A stretch of 5,361 bases of DNA, from contig MGQS01000057.1 of assembly GCA_001797905.1 (NCBI GenBank), positions 6,818 to 12,178 on the forward strand, in the 5' to 3' direction. The stretch is from Deltaproteobacteria bacterium RBG_16_54_11. GTDB taxonomy: Bacteria > Desulfobacterota > B13-G15 > RBG-16-54-18. The notes beneath the pieces are model-generated. The model had not been told where the DNA came from. It saw only the letters and a list, made by a program, of their open reading frames with translations, and did not search any database. Positions 1 to 5,124 of the stretch are shown here, piece after piece. Numbering within the stretch: the stretch's first letter is position 1; each line of letters starts with the position of its first letter. The position numbers and the translations under genes were made by a program.

Positions 1-314
1 GTATGACCCAGGGCATATTCCCTCCGGAATTTGAGAAGAAGATGGCTCCCCAGTTCAATAGCCCGCTCGTGCTGTATCTTTGCTCCGAGGACTGCAAACA
101 GACCGGCATGATATTTGTGAGCGGCGCAGGCTGGTACGGTCGTACCGCGATTGTCTCCGGCAGCGGCGTATGCATTGGTAATGCCGGCAGAGAGATCGCG
201 GCTGAAGAGATACGAGATAATTTTGATAAAATCATGAGCATTGAGAAAGCCAAGACGCATGACAGCGGTGCGGAGATATTCCAGTATATGACGCCGCTGC
301 TTTCTCAAGAATAA
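1..314 (+). CDS. SDR-family dehydrogenase, HSD17B4-like (3' end only)
   Basis: This is the C-terminal part of a short-chain dehydrogenase, running into the window in an open frame and ending at the TAA at 312-314. The 103 visible residues resemble the end of the dehydrogenase domain of peroxisomal multifunctional enzyme type 2 (HSD17B4). Residues 1-2 are MT, followed by a proline-rich PPEFEKKMAP segment, then SPLVLYLCSEDC (20-31), then GMIFVSGAGWYGR (35-47), and a late AEEIRDNFDKIMSIEKA stretch. That family oxidises 3-hydroxyacyl-CoA with NAD in fatty-acid beta-oxidation. The Rossmann cofactor motif and the YxxxK active site lie upstream, outside the window. The first Met at base 3 is probably internal, because the matching Met-Thr in the family lies after the active site. 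No SCP2 or hydratase domain follows, so this is a stand-alone SDR here. It converges on mpl and has no evident link to the wall genes. The exact substrate is unknown. Confidence 0.8.
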   Translation, partial: MTQGIFPPEFEKKMAPQFNSPLVLYLCSEDCKQTGMIFVSGAGWYGRTAIVSGSGVCIGNAGREIAAEEIRDNFDKIMSIEKAKTHDSGAEIFQYMTPLLSQE

Positions 315-441
315 ACCACGGCGCTCACCACCGTCGTGCTATCTAAGCATTCAATTTAAAAAGAATCGGCTTATAGCGACGGTGTTCGTACCGCTCGGTT
401 ATATCGCACTGCTCCCGTTCTTGTGAAGGCAGTTAACACCC
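315..441. other. Convergent intergenic junction with long-range inverted repeat
   Basis: This 127-bp gap lies between two genes that read toward each other (SDR on +, mpl on -). It contains an 8-bp perfect inverted repeat, CACCGTCG at 329-336 and CGACGGTG at 377-384. Nested inside is a small hairpin, TGCT 337-340 with AGCA 346-349. A further 5-bp pair, ACTGC 408-412 and GCAGT 429-433, sits nearer mpl. Transcription from both sides must stop here, so a bidirectional terminator is expected. However, no classical GC stem followed by a T-run is visible on either strand, so the terminator role is only inferred. Confidence 0.4.
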
Positions 442-1848
442 TCACGAGCGATCCCTGAGGGCCGTTAATATCCGCTGTGGCAGCCCATCAAAATGGCCGC
501 TGCTCATCACCACGATGACATCACCCGGTGCTGCCCCTTCGATGCAGTGGGCGACAATCTCCTTGGAATCTTCTACATAGGTTGCAGCGGCCGCCCCTTT
601 AGCCCGCCTGATCTCCTCGACAACCCTGTTGGGATCCAATGCCTCCCCTTGCGAGGGGGGTGAAAAGATCTTTCCGATCACCACCTGGTCGGCCTTGCCC
701 AGGGCTGCGGCGAGCTCCTCCTGAAAGACCTGCCTGCGCATGGTCTGGCTCCGGGGCTCGAACACGGCCCAGAGGCGCGCCTGCGGGAAACGTGCCCTCA
801 CCCCCCGCAGGGTCTCCCTGATGGCCGTCGGGTGGTGGGCAAAGTCATCCATCACCGTTATCCCTCTTGTCTCCCCGATCACCTCCATCCGGCGCCTGAC
901 GCCCTGAAAGGTCCGCAACCCCTCGCTGATCCGAGCCATGGGAAGACCGATGAGAAAGGCGGCAACCGCAGCCCCCACGGCATTACTCAGGTTGTGATCG
1001 CCCCACAGGGGAATCTCCAACTCCCCCAGCACTTCACCACCGCGATGGAGGGAAAAGATCGTACCGCGAGATGTCACGCGCACCCTCCGGGGTGACCATT
1101 TCCCTTTTTCCCCGAAGGCCTCTACCCGGCACTGCGCCCCTGAGATTATCTCCCCGACAACCGCATCATCAATACAGGCGATAAGGATCCCTTCTTTTGG
1201 GATGATGGCAAGGAGCTGGCCAAAGGCGTGCTTTACCTCCTCGAGGTTTTTGTAGATGTCGGCATGGTCGTATTCGATGCTCGTGAGGATCACGACTTCG
1301 GGGCGGTAATGGAGGAATTTAGGTTGTTTGTCAAAGAAGGCGCTGTCATACTCATCCCCCTCCAGGACAACCCACTCCCCCTTGCCAGAGCGGTATCCCC
1401 GGTCGAAGTTCAATGGGACCCCGCCGATAAGAAAGGAAGGATCCAGCCCCCCGTGGAAGAGGAGCCATGCCAGGAGGGATGCCGTGGTGGTCTTCCCATG
1501 GGTGCCGGCTACTACTGCCGAGTGCCTCTTATCCAGGAGAACCTCCTCGATCAAACCGGGTAGTGAAAGGTAGGGTATGCCCTTGTCCAGGACTGCCTCC
1601 ACCTCCGGATTCCCCCTCGACACGGCGTTGCCGATCACCACCAGGTCGGGAGAGGGGAGGAGATGGGCAGCGTCATACCCTTTTTCGACGGCGATGTTGC
1701 CCTCTTGCAGCAGATGATCTGAGGGAGGATGGAGGGATGCATCCGAGCCCCTCACCGCATACCCCATCTCCTGCAGCAGCAGGGCGGTCTGGGCCATGGC
1801 GATGCCGCCTATGCCGATGAAGTAACAGTGCGCGCCTTTTTTCAGCAT
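442..1848 (-). CDS. mpl: UDP-N-acetylmuramate:L-alanyl-gamma-D-glutamyl-meso-diaminopimelate ligase
   Basis: This is a cytoplasmic ATP-dependent Mur ligase of peptidoglycan recycling. It joins recycled L-Ala-D-Glu-mDAP tripeptide to UDP-MurNAc, bypassing MurC, MurD and MurE. Counted from the ATG at 1848 it has 468 residues (E. coli Mpl has about 457). Visible motifs are the N-terminal GIGGIAMA (12-19), the ATP loop AGTHGKTTT (114-122), EGDEYDSAFFDK (163-174), EYDHADIY (192-199), GDHN (283-286), GVRRRME (316-322), DDFAHHP (334-340) and EPRSQTM (364-370). The AFFDK...HY...EYDHADI block is typical of Mpl rather than MurC. The start is uncertain. The ATG at 1848 gives a MurC/Mpl-like N-terminus (MLKKGAHCYFIGIGG) but has no good ribosome site. 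A TTG at 1875 has GAGGG six bases upstream. A GTG at 1893 extends the frame further. The gene lies about 370 bp downstream of ldcA on the same strand and ends facing the SDR gene. The family call is firm. Confidence 0.95.
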   Translation of the reverse strand: MLKKGAHCYFIGIGGIAMAQTALLLQEMGYAVRGSDASLHPPSDHLLQEGNIAVEKGYDAAHLLPSPDLVVIGNAVSRGNPEVEAVLDKGIPYLSLPGLIEEVLLDKRHSAVVAGTHGKTTTASLLAWLLFHGGLDPSFLIGGVPLNFDRGYRSGKGEWVVLEGDEYDSAFFDKQPKFLHYRPEVVILTSIEYDHADIYKNLEEVKHAFGQLLAIIPKEGILIACIDDAVVGEIISGAQCRVEAFGEKGKWSPRRVRVTSRGTIFSLHRGGEVLGELEIPLWGDHNLSNAVGAAVAAFLIGLPMARISEGLRTFQGVRRRMEVIGETRGITVMDDFAHHPTAIRETLRGVRARFPQARLWAVFEPRSQTMRRQVFQEELAAALGKADQVVIGKIFSPPSQGEALDPNRVVEEIRRAKGAAAATYVEDSKEIVAHCIEGAAPGDVIVVMSSGHFDGLPQRILTALRDRS

Positions 1849-1881
1849 GGTCTGATATTCTACATCGCAATTCAAATATTT

Positions 1882-1886
1882 CCCTC
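1882..1886 (-). promoter_or_regulatory. Possible Shine-Dalgarno site for mpl
   Basis: On the minus strand GAGGG lies six bases before a TTG codon (1873-1875) that is in frame with mpl. It is about 33 bases before the conserved ATG at 1848, too far to serve it directly. This is the only convincing ribosome site near the gene, so a TTG start adding nine residues is a real alternative. Confidence 0.4.
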
Positions 1887-1894
1887 GCCCCACG

Positions 1895-1930
1895 TCCCCA
1901 CTAGGATAGCGGGATCTTCGACAGTGGGGA
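1895..1930. repeat. 8-bp inverted repeat in the mpl leader
   Basis: TCCCCACT at 1895-1902 is matched by AGTGGGGA at 1923-1930, a perfect 8-bp pair around a 20-nt loop. On the minus strand the stem ends one base before the possible GTG start (1891-1893) and nine bases before the GAGGG ribosome site. If it forms in RNA, it would sit just upstream of the mpl translation start. Confidence 0.5.
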
Positions 1931-1991
1931 GAGGGTGGGGTCCCCTTCCGCTGTGTAAAATCAGAAAAGACGGGATGCCCCAGGGTGGCAG

Positions 1992-2044
1992 TGAGGGGTG
2001 CAACTAAAAAGCATTTAACATATTGTTTTTATCGTAACCCCTCA
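1992..2044. repeat. 53-bp element with 8-bp terminal inverted repeats and AT-rich core
   Basis: TGAGGGGT at 1992-1999 is the exact reverse complement of ACCCCTCA at 2037-2044. Both arms also carry TAAAAA at the same distance inward when each is read from its own end. The 37-nt core is strongly AT-rich, unlike the surrounding DNA. No flanking target duplication is evident. It could be a miniature repeat or a protein-binding region. Confidence 0.45.
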
Positions 2045-2046
2045 TC

Positions 2047-2065
2047 TGTGTCACTCTGCGACACA
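2047..2065. repeat. Short hairpin, 6-bp stem and 7-nt loop
   Basis: TGTGTC at 2047-2052 pairs perfectly with GACACA at 2060-2065 around ACTCTGC. No T-run follows on either strand, so it is not a classical terminator. It begins three bases after the 53-bp inverted-repeat element. Confidence 0.45.
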
Positions 2066-2090
2066 TCCCGTATTCCCTAATTTATGCGAA

Positions 2091-2105
2091 GCAGTGCGGG
2101 ACTGC
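2091..2105. repeat. Short hairpin, 5-bp stem and 5-nt loop
   Basis: GCAGT at 2091-2095 pairs with ACTGC at 2101-2105 around GCGGG. It is weak alone, but it lies directly beside the strong palindrome at 2107-2134, so the two could stack as paired stems. Confidence 0.3.
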
Positions 2106-2106
2106 A

Positions 2107-2134
2107 CCTTCTCCCCTTAAATAAGGGGAGAAGG
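2107..2134. repeat. Near-perfect palindrome, 13-bp arms
   Basis: CCTTCTCCCCTTA at 2107-2119 is the exact reverse complement of 2122-2134, with only AA between. It is the strongest secondary-structure signal in the window. It lies about 85 bp downstream of the ldcA stop. There is no adjacent T-run on either strand, so it is not a standard intrinsic terminator. It could be an mRNA 3'-end stabilising stem, a repeated intergenic palindrome, or a dimeric regulator site. Confidence 0.65.
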
Positions 2135-2169
2135 GATAAGTGGTGTTAAAATGTAATTATGACCAAGCC

Positions 2170-2185
2170 TCCCACGGGAGTGGGA
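2170..2185. repeat. Hairpin just downstream of ldcA
   Basis: TCCCAC at 2170-2175 pairs with GTGGGA at 2180-2185 around a GGGA loop. It is the first stem after the ldcA stop on the minus strand, about 34 bp away. It is followed on that strand by GGCTTGGTC rather than a T-run, so a terminator role is doubtful. Confidence 0.35.
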
Positions 2186-2218
2186 ACAAGCGAGCATCTT
2201 ACACCTGATTACTCGAAG

Positions 2219-3145
2219 TTAATCCGCCCGGCCTTCTCCCTGAAAACTTATCACCCCTTTTTGTATTTGTACCGGCACGCCGAGGGGGATGGTGAGATTC
2301 CGGGGTCCGTGGCCGGAGGGGAAGCCGAAGAGTATGGGGCCTTCGATCGCACCGAGGGCATCCAGGATCACCTCGCGCAGAAGGCCATTGTCCGTATCGC
2401 ACCCGGGCATCTGGCCGAAGACGACCCCTTTCACCCCGGCCAACTTCCCCGCGCTCTTTAAATGGGTGAGCATCCGATCGATCTTATAGGGGGGTTCATT
2501 CACATCCTCCACAAAGAGGACCTTCCCCTGCAAATCGGGCTCATAGGGGGTCCCCACGGTCGTCACCAGGGAGGAGAGACACCCCCCGATGATCTCTCCC
2601 TGGGTCTCGCCGCTGCGCAGGCACGTGCAGGTGATCTCGCCGATCGGCTCGGCAGAGGTGAGCGCCTTTTTCAGGGCGAGCGCCATCTCCTCTCCACCTT
2701 GAATAAACTGGCTGGTAGCGACGTTGGGGCCGTGAAAGGGGATTACAAAACACTGTTGCAGGAGATAGATGAGCAGGACCGTGATATCACTGCACCCCAC
2801 CAGGGGCTTGGGATGGCTGCGAATCACCCCGGGGTCCAGATAGGGGATGAGCCGCTGGGCACCGTAGCCCCCCCGGCTGCAGAGGATGGCCTTGACCTCA
2901 GGGTCGAGGAACATGGCCATAAGCTCCTCGGCCCGCTCCTGGTCCTTCCCGGCCAGGTAGAGGTGCTTTCTCTTCAGGAGGGAGGGGGAACACCTGACCT
3001 CAAACCCCATTGCCCTCAATAGCCCCAGCCCCTGCTCTAGGTATTCCTCATTGCCCCTCGCGAGATGGCTGGCCGGCGCCACGACGCCGACGCAATCACC
3101 AGGCAAAGGCAAGGGGGGCATGATAGGGAGACGCAATCGTTTCAT
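2219..3145 (-). CDS. ldcA: LD-carboxypeptidase (peptidase family S66)
   Basis: This is a cytoplasmic serine peptidase that removes the terminal D-Ala from recycled murein tetrapeptide (L-Ala-D-Glu-mDAP-D-Ala), giving the tripeptide that Mpl uses. The 308 residues match the usual family length of about 300. The three catalytic positions are all visible: Ser119 in GCSD (117-120), Glu213 in LFVEDVNEPPYKIDRML (210-226) and His279 in FPSGHG (275-280). An N-terminal GDCVGVVAPAS (16-26) and the SRGGYGAQRL block (90-99) are also typical. No signal peptide is seen, as expected for LdcA. The ATG overlaps the upstream amgK stop in ATGA (3142-3145), which implies translational coupling. A strong ribosome site lies inside the end of amgK. 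The final gene of the compact run, it is followed by the repeat-rich gap before mpl. The family call is firm. The peptide preference (tetrapeptide versus other LD-bonds such as in microcin-type peptides) is inferred from context. Confidence 0.95.
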   Translation of the reverse strand: MKRLRLPIMPPLPLPGDCVGVVAPASHLARGNEEYLEQGLGLLRAMGFEVRCSPSLLKRKHLYLAGKDQERAEELMAMFLDPEVKAILCSRGGYGAQRLIPYLDPGVIRSHPKPLVGCSDITVLLIYLLQQCFVIPFHGPNVATSQFIQGGEEMALALKKALTSAEPIGEITCTCLRSGETQGEIIGGCLSSLVTTVGTPYEPDLQGKVLFVEDVNEPPYKIDRMLTHLKSAGKLAGVKGVVFGQMPGCDTDNGLLREVILDALGAIEGPILFGFPSGHGPRNLTIPLGVPVQIQKGVISFQGEGRAD

Positions 3146-4188
3146 ATATCCTTGATCTCCTCAAAAACGATTCGTTTTAATTTCTTATACGGCTTGAAGC
3201 ACCTATCTTGCAGGAGTGTCCGCAGGCTTCTCAGGGCAGGGGGGATGTAGGCGCGAAAAAACGCCAACCCCCTGACCTTGGTCAGAAACCCGAAGGCCCC
3301 CAGGATCTGCATGGCACGATGAAGGGCCACTATGGGGTACTGCTCTTGAAAGCCCGTTAGGTCCACATGCGCCCGATCCTGTATACGTTCCAGGTAATAG
3401 GCAAGGAGCTCTTTCTGCACCCCGTGATCCAGTTCTACATAGGGATCCAGCAACAAGGAGGCCAGGTCATACTGAAGAGGGCCTAACCTGCCCCCCTGGA
3501 AGTCGACAAGCCCGAATCCCCCTTCCCTCACCATGATGTTGCGGGACTGGAAGTCCCGATACAGAAAATACCCGGCCGGCGCTTCTGCCGCCTGCCGGGC
3601 CAGGCCCTCCAGCTCATCCTTCAACTCCTCGTCGAGGATGTCGAGGCCGAGATAGCCCTTCAGGAAGGCGCGGTAAAAATACCCCGATTCCCAGGCCAGC
3701 ATAAACCCCTGATCATACGGCGCGTTGTGGATACGGGCAGGATCAAATCCCTTGCGCCCCTCCACCTGTATGATGGTCAGAACGTCGATGACCCGCTGGT
3801 AGGTCTCGATTAATCGCCTCCGATCACCCTTCATGCCCAGAATCTCGGTCTGGAGGTGGCAATCGCCGAGATCCTCCATGAGAAACCAACCCTTCTCCCT
3901 GTCGTGATGGTAGATCGCCGGTACGGAAAGCCCCTTGCTCCCCAGATGCCGGGCGATGTAGAGAAAGGAATCGTTTTCCGTCACCCCGCGCCGATCCTGA
4001 GGCGGCTGGCTGTTGATCATGACTATCCAGCTCCCCGCCTTCCCCCTGACCCGGTAAAAGCGCCGGCCTGAGCCTTCTGCGGCGATTTTCTCCCAGGAGA
4101 GGTCTCCCTCCGAACAATATCCCTTGACAAACCGGATCAGATCCGGTGAGGGGATGGTTTCTCTATCATCTCTCTTTGCTCGAGGCAT
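3142..4188 (-). CDS. amgK: Sugar kinase of the aminoglycoside-phosphotransferase fold, AmgK-like
   Basis: This probable cytoplasmic kinase phosphorylates the anomeric position of N-acetylmuramate (and GlcNAc) to the 1-phosphate, as Pseudomonas AmgK does. The 348 residues show a protein-kinase-like layout. There is a nucleotide loop EGSGRRFYRV (38-47), then a beta strand with IVMINSQPPQ (55-64), the hinge WFLMEDLGD (101-109), the catalytic loop YRDFQSRNIMV (210-220) with Asp212 and Asn217, and the metal motif VDFQGGRLGP (228-237) with Asp229. The DFQ-x-x-x-x-GP-x-x-YD-x-x-SLL pattern fits the COG3178 family that includes AmgK. One oddity is that the usual His of the HRD catalytic motif is Tyr210. 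It starts at the ATG at 4188, three bases after the MurU-like stop, and its own stop overlaps ldcA. The adjacency to a MurU-like gene and to ldcA and mpl supports a MurNAc substrate. Specificity is inferred, and a kinase for another hexosamine or heptose remains possible. Confidence 0.78.
   Translation of the reverse strand: MPRAKRDDRETIPSPDLIRFVKGYCSEGDLSWEKIAAEGSGRRFYRVRGKAGSWIVMINSQPPQDRRGVTENDSFLYIARHLGSKGLSVPAIYHHDREKGWFLMEDLGDCHLQTEILGMKGDRRRLIETYQRVIDVLTIIQVEGRKGFDPARIHNAPYDQGFMLAWESGYFYRAFLKGYLGLDILDEELKDELEGLARQAAEAPAGYFLYRDFQSRNIMVREGGFGLVDFQGGRLGPLQYDLASLLLDPYVELDHGVQKELLAYYLERIQDRAHVDLTGFQEQYPIVALHRAMQILGAFGFLTKVRGLAFFRAYIPPALRSLRTLLQDRCFKPYKKLKRIVFEEIKDI
3149..3162 (-). promoter_or_regulatory. 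Ribosome-binding site for ldcA within the amgK 3' end
   Basis: On the minus strand GAGGAG (3162-3157) lies 11 bases, and AAGGA (3153-3149) three bases, before the ldcA ATG at 3145. Both are inside the coding end of the upstream kinase. With the ATGA stop/start overlap at 3142-3145, this fixes the ldcA start and points to coupled translation. Confidence 0.6.
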
Positions 4189-4191
4189 TGC

Positions 4192-5124
4192 TCACCCCGG
4201 AATCAAGACCTCCCCTCGATGCTTCCCCTTGATCTGCGTCCTGTCACCGACGATGCACCCCTCAACCATACTCCCTTTTTCAATCACGACCTGATCCCAG
4301 ATGATGGAGTCCTTGATGAAGACCCCTCCCCCGACGTGGGTTTCCCTGCCCACGCAGACGATCCCCTCCATCCGAACGCCCTCCTCGATACGGGCCTCAG
4401 GATGGATCATCGGCTTACGCTCCGCTCCCATAAGGTCCTGATGCAGGGCCTTATAGTCCTCCACCCTGCCGATATCCCGCCAATATCCCCCTTGCACGTG
4501 GTAGCCCTTGACAGCCTCCCCTCGCGAGGCGAGATCGATGTAGAACCCCATACTATCAAAATATCCGGCAGAGGGCATGAAGTCCAGGAGCCGGGGTGAG
4601 ATGAGGTGGATCCCCGTAAAGGTCAAGATCCGGGCAGGAGAGGGTGATTTTTGTATCTCCCGCCCCCTGAGGCCGACGATTCTCCCCTGATCATCGATTC
4701 CCACCTGGTTGAAGCGGGGATCATCGCAGAGCACGAGGGTGGCGAGGTTGTTTGCCTCCGTGTGATAGTGAATGGCGGGCCTCAAATCCAAGGTATGATA
4801 GACATCGGCGTTGATCACCACGAAGAGCGGGACATCGCGGAAGAAATCGGCGCAGTTCTTGATGCCGCCGCCGGTGCCCAGGATCTCGGGCTCAACCCTC
4901 ACCTCAATCTCCAGGCTCCATCGCACACCCTTAACGTATCGCTCTATCTGATTCGCCAGGTGATGGGCGTTGATAACGATCCCCGTTGCACCCATCCCCT
5001 GTAACTGCTCAATGGTTATACCCAGCAGGGGCCGGTTCAAAACGGGAAAGAGGGGCTTCGGCCTGATGTTCGTCAGGGGCTCCAGCCTGGTCCCGAGACC
5101 CGCTGCCAGGATCATGGCCCTCAT
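4192..5124 (-). CDS. murU: MurU-like sugar-1-phosphate nucleotidyltransferase with beta-helix tail
   Basis: This probable nucleotidyltransferase makes a nucleotide sugar from sugar-1-phosphate. By context it would make UDP-MurNAc from MurNAc-1-phosphate. Counted from the ATG at 5124 it has 310 residues. The Rossmann-like catalytic domain (about 1-235) shows LAAGLGTRL (6-14), RPKPLFPV (21-28), GTGGGIKN (83-90), the metal-binding NAD (105-107) and GGYWRDIG (212-219). A C-terminal segment, about 240-300, has hexapeptide-like repeats (for example IHPEARIEEGVRMEG and VGGGVFIKDSIIW), indicating a left-handed beta-helix. Pseudomonas MurU is shorter, about 223 residues, and lacks this. The ATG overlaps the lemA stop by one base (TGATG). 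A TTG at 5127 just upstream is an alternative start. It sits three bases before the kinase gene, the same order of partners as in the AmgK-MurU pathway. The enzyme class is firm. The sugar and the nucleotide are inferred. Mannose- or heptose-1-phosphate enzymes have similar architecture. Confidence 0.75.
   Translation of the reverse strand: MRAMILAAGLGTRLEPLTNIRPKPLFPVLNRPLLGITIEQLQGMGATGIVINAHHLANQIERYVKGVRWSLEIEVRVEPEILGTGGGIKNCADFFRDVPLFVVINADVYHTLDLRPAIHYHTEANNLATLVLCDDPRFNQVGIDDQGRIVGLRGREIQKSPSPARILTFTGIHLISPRLLDFMPSAGYFDSMGFYIDLASRGEAVKGYHVQGGYWRDIGRVEDYKALHQDLMGAERKPMIHPEARIEEGVRMEGIVCVGRETHVGGGVFIKDSIIWDQVVIEKGSMVEGCIVGDRTQIKGKHRGEVLIPG

Larger units (their letters stand above)
1849..2218. 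other. Non-coding gap between ldcA and mpl, rich in inverted repeats
   Basis: No convincing gene is seen in either strand of this roughly 370-bp stretch. Its 5' part could encode up to 15 extra residues of mpl. It holds at least six inverted repeats in close succession: 1895-1930, 1992-2044, 2047-2065, 2091-2105, 2107-2134 and 2170-2185. An AT-rich patch at 2001-2036 lies inside the second. I could not find a confident -35/-10 pair for mpl. Two readings are possible: an untranslated processed spacer in a long operon, or an operon end followed by a separate mpl control region. The density of palindromes resembles intergenic repeat islands. Confidence 0.6.

Noticed and set aside
3..5. Met codon at base 3 as the start of a short complete gene
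   Set aside because: The protein matches the C-terminal third of HSD17B4-like SDRs, where an internal Met-Thr occurs, so the gene is truncated by the window edge.
832..1563. Long plus-strand open frames opposite mpl (832-1095 and 1228-1563)
   Set aside because: They lie antisense to a gene with complete Mpl motifs, have no recognisable domains, and look like GC-rich shadow frames.
442..1848. Possible MurC rather than Mpl
   Set aside because: The N-terminal GIGG motif is shared, but the AFFDK...HY...EYDHADIY block and the neighbouring ldcA fit Mpl.
2107..2134. Rho-independent terminator of ldcA
   Set aside because: The stem is strong, but no run of T follows on the minus strand (nor on the plus strand), so only a palindrome is called.
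1992..2218. CRISPR array or tandem repeats
   Set aside because: The stems differ in sequence and spacing. There is no repeated unit with regular spacers.
2462..3022. 186-residue plus-strand frame opposite ldcA
   Set aside because: It is entirely antisense to ldcA, whose Ser-Glu-His catalytic residues are intact, and shows no family pattern of its own.
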